Source: Comamonadaceae bacterium (GTDB lineage Bacteria > Pseudomonadota > Gammaproteobacteria > Burkholderiales > Burkholderiaceae_C). From it: DNA of 12,292 nt. The notes beneath the pieces are model-generated. The model saw only the letters and a list, made by a program, of their open reading frames with translations. It made no database searches and had not been told where the DNA came from. This document shows, one piece after another, positions 6,964-12,292 of the stretch (within the stretch, counting starts at the first letter, position 1; each line of letters starts with the position of its first letter). Position numbers and translations under genes: made by a program. Location of the stretch: NCBI GenBank assembly GCA_947478935.1, contig CANJXV010000048.1:1-12292 (forward strand), given 5' to 3'.

Positions 6964-7923
6964 CTAAGACAACCGCGTCACACCTGGCAGTTCGCAGGCA
7001 TAGACGGCGTTGCGCAATGCGGCGATGGCTTCGTAGCGGGTAAAGCTGCGCCGCCAGGCCAACACCACGCGGCGGGTGGGCGGTGCGATGCCTTTGCCGT
7101 CTCGCACTGGCAGGTATTTGACAAACAGTTTGGCGTCGCGCCGCTTGGGTGCTTGCAAGGCTTGCGCGGGCACACTCAGGCGCGGTACCAGGGTGATGCC
7201 CATGCCGGCGGCGACCATGTGTTGAATGGTCTCTAGTGACGAGCCTTCAAAGCTTTTGCGAATGCCTTCGGTGTCGCTGGAAAAGCGCGCGAACTCGGGG
7301 CAAACTTCCAATACATGGTCGCGAAAGCAGTGGCCGTTGCCCAGCAGCAGCATGGTTTCGTTTTTTAACTCTTGTGCGGTCACATGGTCTTGTTTGGCTA
7401 GCGGGTGGCTGCTAGGTACGGCGGCAAAAAACGGCTCGTCGTACAGCGGCGCAATCGCCAAGCCGGCATCGGGAAAGGGTTCGGCCAATATGGCGCAATC
7501 GATTTCGCCGGTACGCAGCATCTCCAACAATTTGACGGTGAAGTTTTCTTGCAGCATCAGCGGCATTTGCGGTGTGCGGGTGATGACCTGGCGCACTAAG
7601 TCCGGCAACAAATAGGGCGCGATGGTGTAAATCACACCTAACTTGAGCGCACCGGCCAGTGGGTCTTTGCCGCGCTTGGCGATGTCTTTAATGTGCCCTG
7701 CCTGCTCCAGTACGCTTTGCGCCTGCCGCACGATTTCTTCGCCCAGGGGCGTGACGTTTACTTCATTTGCGCTACGCTCAAACAGTTTGACGTCCAGCTC
7801 TTCTTCCAGTTTCTTGACTGCCACGGATAGTGTGGGCTGCGACACAAAACAGGCATCGGCGGCTTTGCCAAAGTGGCGTTCGCGGGCCACGGCCACGATG
7901 TATTTGAGTTCGGTCAGCGTCAT
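6964..7923 (-). CDS. oxyR: OxyR, peroxide-sensing LysR-type regulator
   Basis: Cytoplasmic transcription regulator of 319 residues that senses hydrogen peroxide and activates antioxidant genes. The N-terminal winged helix-turn-helix (about 1-60) contains FVSQPTLSVAVKKLEEEL. The redox pair in GHCFRDHVLEVC is at Cys199 and Cys208, the same numbers as in E. coli OxyR when translation starts at 7923. That agreement and the standard MTLTELKYIVAV opening favour the ATG at 7923 over an in-frame TTG at 7950. There is no clear Shine-Dalgarno sequence. It follows recG by 33 bases and precedes ubiA. The OxyR identity is well supported by the Cys pair; other LysR proteins lack this arrangement. Confidence 0.95.
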   Translation of the reverse strand: MTLTELKYIVAVARERHFGKAADACFVSQPTLSVAVKKLEEELDVKLFERSANEVNVTPLGEEIVRQAQSVLEQAGHIKDIAKRGKDPLAGALKLGVIYTIAPYLLPDLVRQVITRTPQMPLMLQENFTVKLLEMLRTGEIDCAILAEPFPDAGLAIAPLYDEPFFAAVPSSHPLAKQDHVTAQELKNETMLLLGNGHCFRDHVLEVCPEFARFSSDTEGIRKSFEGSSLETIQHMVAAGMGITLVPRLSVPAQALQAPKRRDAKLFVKYLPVRDGKGIAPPTRRVVLAWRRSFTRYEAIAALRNAVYACELPGVTRLS

Positions 7924-7956
7924 GCGCGCATTATCCGCGCAGGGGCACAACAGCCT

Positions 7957-10074
7957 TTAGGCTTTAAGGAATTCGGCCTTGCTGCCCAGCCAGCGCTGCA
8001 CATGCTTTATCGCCAGCGCGGGGTGGCGCTCCAGCAGCACTGGCGCCTCTTTGCGCGCCCAGTCGAGCAGCGCAGTGTCCTCTGCCAAGTCGGCAAAGCG
8101 CAGCATTTGGTCGCCGGATTGGCGTGCCCCCAAAAACTCGCCCGGACCGCGAATCTCTAAGTCGCGCCGGGCAATTTCAAAACCATCGCTGGTGTCTACC
8201 ATGGCCTTGAGACGCTCGCGCGCGGCTTCGCCAAGGCGCGGTGCATCGCCGGTGGAGTAGAGCAGCAAGCAAGCCGAGGCCGCCGCGCCGCGGCCCACGC
8301 GGCCGCGTAACTGGTGCAGCTGCGACAGGCCAAAGCGCTGTGCGTTTTCAATCACCATGAGCGAGGCGTTGGGAACATCGACGCCTACTTCAATCACGGT
8401 CGTGCTAACCAGTACGCTGATATGGCCTGCGACAAACTGCGCCATCACGGCTTTTTTTTCCTCCGTTGGTAGACGCGAGTGCAAGAGGCCCACTTTATGT
8501 TCGCCATCGGGGGTTTGCAAGGCCGCCGCAAGTTCGGCATGGGTGGCGGTGGCGTTGCTGAGGTCTAGCATTTCGCTCTCTTCAATCAGCGGGCAAACCC
8601 AATACACCTGCCGCCCTTGCGCTACCTGCGCGCGTATGCGCTCTATCACTTCAGCGCGCCGGTTTTCGGCCAGTACTTTGGTGACGACGGGCGTGCGCCC
8701 GGGTGGCAATTCGTCCAAGGTGGAAACGTCTAGGTCCGCGTAATAGCTCATGGCCAAGGTGCGCGGGATGGGTGTGGCCGTCATCATCAGCAAATGCGGC
8801 TCCATAGCCTCATGCTCCAATTTATTGCGCAGCGCCAAGCGCTGGGCCACGCCAAAGCGGTGTTGCTCGTCAATCACGGCCAGGGCCAGGTTCTTGAAAC
8901 GCACTTTGGTTTGGATGATGGCGTGCGTGCCCACCACCAACTGCGCCGAACCGTTTTCAATAATTTCCAACATAGCGCGCCGCTCTTTGGCCCTTTGCGT
9001 GCCGGTCAGCCATGCGGTGGTGATGCCCAAGGGCTCCAGCCAGCCCAGCAGTTTGCGGAAATGCTGCTCGGCCAATATCTCAGTGGGCGCCATTAACGCG
9101 CATTGCCAGCCCGCGTCGATACACACCGCTGCTGCCAGCGCTGCCACCACGGTCTTGCCTGCGCCTACATCGCCCTGCAACAAGCGGTGCATTGGTGTGT
9201 GGCGCGCCATATCCGAGGCGATCTCCTGGCTCACGCGGGTCTGTGCATCAGTCAGGGCGAAGGGCAGAGCCGCGTGCAGGCGATGGCGTAGCGCACCAGG
9301 GCTGGCGTCGGGCAGCAGCACCGGCGCACGCAAGGCGGCGCGGGCGCGGCGCGCTTGCAACTGCGAGAGCTGTTGCGCCAGCAATTCTTCAGCCTTGAGG
9401 CGTTGCCAGGCCGGGTGGCTGTGGTCCATCAACGTGTCGATGGCCACGTCCGGGCGCGGGTGGTGCAAAAACGCCAGCGCCTCGTGCAGCGTCCACAAGC
9501 CGCCTGGGGCTTGTGGGTTGAGCGGGCTTAGGTCGCCCGGGGCAAATGTGTCTGACAGTTCAGCGCGCGCCAAGCCGCTGAGCACCGCTTTGCGTAAATA
9601 GGCTTGCGGCAGACCTGCCACCGTGGGGTACACCGGCGTGAGCGCGCTGGGCAGCTCGCCGCCGGCCGGGCGCGCAGTGGGGTGCAGCATGGTCCAGCCG
9701 CTAAAGCCGCCTTTGACTTCGCCCCTTATGCGCAGGCGCTGGCCCACTGCCAGCGCTTTTTGCATCGACGGGTAAAAGTTGAAAAAACGCAGCGTGCAGG
9801 TGTCTGAGCCGTCGTCCACGGTCACCACCAACTGGCGGCGCGGGCGGTAGCCGACTTCCTGATGCGTCACCTGCGCTTCGATTTGCAGCGTGTCGCCCTC
9901 GCGTGCGTCGCGCAGTTTGAGGATGCGCGTTTCGTCCTCGTAGCGCAAGGGCAAGTGCAGCGCCAGGTCGATATCACGTACCAAGCCCAGCTTTTCCAGC
10001 GCCTTTTGGGGGGCGGACTTGGCAGGAGGCTTGGGCGCTGCGGCCTCAGGGCTGTGGTTGGCGTGGGGACGCAT
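7957..10074 (-). CDS. recG: ATP-dependent DNA helicase RecG
   Basis: Superfamily 2 double-stranded DNA translocase of 705 residues that remodels stalled forks, Holliday junctions and R-loops. An N-terminal wedge/OB-fold region (about 25-270) precedes the helicase core. Motif I is GDVGAGKT (301-308), motif II is DEQH (402-405) in AVIDEQHRFG, motif III is TATPIPRTL (432-440), and motif VI is in QLHQLRGRVGRG (585-596). The length is normal. The first about 22 residues are Ala/Pro-rich and no ribosome-binding site is evident, so the start could be slightly different. The coding strand has a run of eight A bases (8452-8459) at codons near 539-541. It is the first gene of the recG-oxyR-ubiA group, divergent from queA. 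Confidence 0.96.
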   Translation of the reverse strand: MRPHANHSPEAAAPKPPAKSAPQKALEKLGLVRDIDLALHLPLRYEDETRILKLRDAREGDTLQIEAQVTHQEVGYRPRRQLVVTVDDGSDTCTLRFFNFYPSMQKALAVGQRLRIRGEVKGGFSGWTMLHPTARPAGGELPSALTPVYPTVAGLPQAYLRKAVLSGLARAELSDTFAPGDLSPLNPQAPGGLWTLHEALAFLHHPRPDVAIDTLMDHSHPAWQRLKAEELLAQQLSQLQARRARAALRAPVLLPDASPGALRHRLHAALPFALTDAQTRVSQEIASDMARHTPMHRLLQGDVGAGKTVVAALAAAVCIDAGWQCALMAPTEILAEQHFRKLLGWLEPLGITTAWLTGTQRAKERRAMLEIIENGSAQLVVGTHAIIQTKVRFKNLALAVIDEQHRFGVAQRLALRNKLEHEAMEPHLLMMTATPIPRTLAMSYYADLDVSTLDELPPGRTPVVTKVLAENRRAEVIERIRAQVAQGRQVYWVCPLIEESEMLDLSNATATHAELAAALQTPDGEHKVGLLHSRLPTEEKKAVMAQFVAGHISVLVSTTVIEVGVDVPNASLMVIENAQRFGLSQLHQLRGRVGRGAAASACLLLYSTGDAPRLGEAARERLKAMVDTSDGFEIARRDLEIRGPGEFLGARQSGDQMLRFADLAEDTALLDWARKEAPVLLERHPALAIKHVQRWLGSKAEFLKA

Positions 10075-10270
10075 AGGCTGGGCGGGCTAGGTGGGTGGGC
10101 GCAACGATAGCAGAGAGGTAGGCCTTTGCGATGCCGGGCGCATCGGCTTGCGTGCGCTTGTACTTGGCACCGTAGCACTTGGGCGTTGGAGGATGGCGCT
10201 TGGGCTGCGGGGCCCATGCCACAATCGCGCCCTCTTTACTTGGAACGGGTCCGTCCGGCCCTCAAGCACC

Positions 10271-11362
10271 GTGTTTTCTACCTACACCCTCAGCGATTTT
10301 GATTTTGATTTGCCCGCGCATTTGATTGCGCAGCAACCAGCCCCGCAGCGCAGCGGCTCACGGCTGTTGGACGCTAGCCACAGCGCGCCAGTGGACCGCA
10401 TTTTTCGCGACCTTTCGGACATTTTGCACGATGGCGATTTGCTGGTGATGAACGACACGCGCGTGCTCAAGGCGCGCTTGTTTGGCGAAAAGCCGACTGG
10501 CGGTAAGTTGGAGTTACTGATTGAGCGGGTGCTGGGCGGTAATCAAGTGGCAGCGCATATGCGGGTCAGCAAAAAGCCCGAGATCGGGGCTACCGTGGCA
10601 CTGCATAGTGCGTTGGGCTTTGCCGATGGGTTATGCGCCACGCTGCTGGGCCGCTGGCCAGATGCCAATGGGCCGCTGTTTCGATTTGTACTGTCCAATA
10701 ACGCGGGCGATGATCCTTACATGCTGATGGAGCGCCACGGCCACATGCCTTTGCCGCCTTACATTGAGCGCCCGCAGCAGGGCGAAAACGCCGATACGGC
10801 GCAGGACGCTGAGCGTTATCAAACCGTGTTTGCCAAAGCGCCGGGCGCAGTGGCTGCGCCCACGGCAGCCCTGCATTTTGACCAGGCCTTATTAGCGGCT
10901 TTAAAAGCACGCGGCGTGCGCATCGCCTATGTCACGCTGCATGTGGGTGCCGGTACCTTCCAGCCGGTAAAAACCGAAAACCTGGCCGAACACCGTATGC
11001 ACAGCGAGTGGTACCAGGTGCCGCTTGAAACCCAGCAGGCGATTGCCGATTGCAAAGCGCGTGGTGGCAGGGTGGTGGCCGTGGGGACGACCACAGTACG
11101 CAGCCTGGAGTCCTGGGCTGCGACCGGTCAGTCGCACGGTGATACGCAAATATTTATCACGCCGGGCTTTGCGTTCCAGCACGTGGACTTGCTGGTGACC
11201 AACTTTCATTTACCCAAATCCAGTCTGATGATGCTGGTCAGCGCCTTTGCCGGGTATGAGCCCATCCGTGCCCTGTACCGCCACGCGATAGTGCAGGAAT
11301 ATCGGTTTTTCAGTTACGGCGACGCTATGCTTTTAGCGCGAGCCACGCAAGCATCGGCTTAG
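10271..11362 (+). CDS. queA: S-adenosylmethionine:tRNA ribosyltransferase-isomerase QueA
   Basis: Cytoplasmic enzyme that transfers and isomerises the ribosyl part of S-adenosylmethionine onto 7-aminomethyl-7-deazaguanine in tRNA, giving epoxyqueuosine. With the GTG start at 10271 it has 363 residues, close to the family norm. Family segments are ERYQTVFAKAPGAVAAPTA (181-199), HVGAGTFQPV (224-233), HRMHSEWY (241-248) and NFHLPKSSLMML near the C-terminus. The GTG is chosen because the following FSTYTLSDFDFDLP is the normal N-terminus. The reading frame stays open 60 codons further upstream to an ATG at 10091, but that stretch looks non-coding. The 196 bases between recG and this gene show no convincing promoter or ribosome-binding site. 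Its stop overlaps that of the vapC remnant on the other strand. Confidence 0.93.
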   Translation: MFSTYTLSDFDFDLPAHLIAQQPAPQRSGSRLLDASHSAPVDRIFRDLSDILHDGDLLVMNDTRVLKARLFGEKPTGGKLELLIERVLGGNQVAAHMRVSKKPEIGATVALHSALGFADGLCATLLGRWPDANGPLFRFVLSNNAGDDPYMLMERHGHMPLPPYIERPQQGENADTAQDAERYQTVFAKAPGAVAAPTAALHFDQALLAALKARGVRIAYVTLHVGAGTFQPVKTENLAEHRMHSEWYQVPLETQQAIADCKARGGRVVAVGTTTVRSLESWAATGQSHGDTQIFITPGFAFQHVDLLVTNFHLPKSSLMMLVSAFAGYEPIRALYRHAIVQEYRFFSYGDAMLLARATQASA

Positions 11363-11682
11363 TTCTTCGGGAAGTATTTCACCCCCACCAAGCCTTGGTA
11401 ATCGGCGTCCTGTGTCCAGAAAGTGGCTCCGAATTCCTGCGCCTTGCTGTACATCGCAGCCTCGGCCATTGCCAGTTGGTGGCGTGCTGCGATCTGCGAT
11501 GCCGCTACTGCGCGGGTGTCGGTGAAATCTAGTACGCGACCCTGGCGCATGACGTTCAGGCAGCGCTCCACCAGATCGGCAGCCACGCGGCGGCTGAGCA
11601 CTTTGTGGACTTCAAATAGGGCGATGGTGGGCACCAGCAGGGAGTTGCGATCTTCGATTGCGTCTGCAAATAAATCGGCGCG
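11359..11682 (-). pseudogene. Truncated VapC-like PIN-domain toxin remnant
   Basis: The frame reads RADLFADAIEDRNSLLVPTIALFEVHKVLS and continues to ATFWTQDADYQG and a normal C-terminus, as in PIN-domain VapC RNases. A TAG at 11683-11685 interrupts the frame upstream, and the DNA beyond it does not resemble the expected N-terminus in any frame I checked. About 18 N-terminal residues, including the first catalytic Asp, are therefore missing. Of the remaining acidic positions, Glu (in FEVHK) and Asp (in TQD) are present, but the usual Asp of the LADA-type motif is Glu in MAEAAMYS. No antitoxin gene is next to it. A GTG at 11632-11634 could start a 91-residue product, but this could not complete the PIN active site. 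The VapC assignment is from recognition of the family pattern. Confidence 0.75.
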
Positions 11683-11732
11683 CTATAAATAAAGCGGTAC
11701 TTTGCCGCAAGTGCCCCGCCTAAAATTGCCGC

Positions 11733-12292
11733 ATGCTTGAATTTGACGTGCTTGCCCGAGATCCCGCCCGCCCCGAGGGCGCCTACTTGGGCAGCCTGGC
11801 GCGCCGGGGGCGCTTGCGGCTGAACCATGGTTATGTGCAAACGCCCATTTTTATGCCAGTGGGCACCTACGGTACGGTCAAGGGCGTGATGCCCCAAAGC
11901 CTGCACGACATGGGCGCGCAAATCATCCTGGGCAACACATTTCACCTTTGGATGCGGCCGGGGCTGGACGTGATGGAAAAGTTCGGCGGCTTGCACCAGT
12001 TTGAAAAATGGGACAAACCCATACTGACCGATTCGGGCGGCTTTCAGGTCTGGAGCCTGGGCCAGATGCGCAAAATCAGTGAAGAGGGCGTGCGTTTTTC
12101 CTCGCCCGTCAACGGTGACAAGCTGTTTTTGACGCCCGAAGTGAGCATGCAAATTCAGACCGTGCTCAATTCAGACATCGTGATGCAGTTTGACGAATGC
12201 ACCCCGTATTTGTCCGTGGAAGCGGCTACCAAAGGCCAAATCACCACCGAGCGCGAAGCGCGCCTGTCCATGGAGCTCAGCCTGCGCTGGGC
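11733..12292 (+). CDS. tgt: Queuine tRNA-ribosyltransferase Tgt (3' end cut by window edge)
   Basis: Cytoplasmic tRNA-guanine transglycosylase that swaps guanine-34 of GUN-anticodon tRNAs for the queuosine precursor preQ1, the step before QueA. The 186 codons present contain family hallmarks: TPIFMPVGTYGTVKG (37-51), LGNTFHLWMRPG (66-77), the active-site TDSGGFQVWSL (99-109, Asp100) and MQFDEC (151-156). The nucleophile Asp and the zinc site lie in the missing C-terminal half. The frame is open to the right edge. The ribosome-binding site is weak. A TATAAA (11684-11689) in the short gap upstream could be a -10 box placed about 45 bases before the ATG, but no good -35 box is at the right distance. 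It is separated from queA by the vapC remnant. Confidence 0.95.
   Translation, partial: MLEFDVLARDPARPEGAYLGSLARRGRLRLNHGYVQTPIFMPVGTYGTVKGVMPQSLHDMGAQIILGNTFHLWMRPGLDVMEKFGGLHQFEKWDKPILTDSGGFQVWSLGQMRKISEEGVRFSSPVNGDKLFLTPEVSMQIQTVLNSDIVMQFDECTPYLSVEAATKGQITTEREARLSMELSLRW

Noticed and set aside
7924..7950. Nine-residue extension of OxyR from a TTG at 7950
   Set aside because: The ATG at 7923 gives the conserved N-terminus and puts the redox cysteines at 199 and 208 as in E. coli OxyR.
8750..9601. Open plus-strand frame of 283 codons antisense to recG
   Set aside because: It is rich in Ser, Ala, Arg and Cys, as typical for a shadow frame, and lies opposite the conserved helicase core.
10091..10270. 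Possible 60-residue N-terminal extension of QueA from an upstream ATG
   Set aside because: The extension has no family similarity that I recognise, while the GTG at 10271 gives the normal QueA N-terminus and length.

Overview
The window is chromosomal core-genome sequence of a Gram-negative betaproteobacterium, most likely Burkholderiales and probably Comamonadaceae-like. This is inferred from protein character and gene order (argS/SPOR/dsbA, recG-oxyR-ubiA, queA/tgt). No 16S rRNA or other taxonomic marker is present. Genes are tightly packed and most encode housekeeping functions. No insertion sequence, CRISPR array, phage, tRNA or rRNA is visible.

Left part (1-4455, all minus strand): argS is followed by a membrane-anchored SPOR-domain protein, periplasmic DsbA, then LptA and LptB of the lipopolysaccharide export machine. 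lptB runs off the left edge. argS, SPOR and dsbA are closely spaced and probably co-transcribed. A 123-base gap with its own sigma70-like promoter separates dsbA from lptA. lptA and lptB overlap by an ATGA and are translationally coupled. No lptC is found next to lptA.

Middle part (4456-6043, plus strand): a small secreted PsiF-type protein is made of two nearly identical 33-residue repeats. Its upstream region holds a half-perfect Pho-box-like site. It is followed by a short-chain dehydrogenase whose start lies 16 bases after a strong terminator-like hairpin, so attenuation or read-through is possible. A hairpin closes the unit against convergent ubiA.

Next block (6044-10074, minus strand): recG (branched-DNA helicase), oxyR (peroxide sensor with Cys199 and Cys208 conserved) and ubiA (ubiquinone biosynthesis) form a compact probable operon.

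Right part (10271-12292): queA and tgt, two queuosine tRNA-modification genes, run on the plus strand but are separated by an antiparallel remnant of a VapC-like PIN-domain toxin. The remnant lacks its N-terminus and has no antitoxin. Its stop codon overlaps that of queA. tgt runs off the right edge.

The most notable points are the toxin remnant inside the queA-tgt pair, the hairpin and alternative-fold leader before the dehydrogenase, the recent internal duplication in psiF, the dyad over the lptA start site, and the missing lptC. I see no clear sign of an undescribed multi-gene system.
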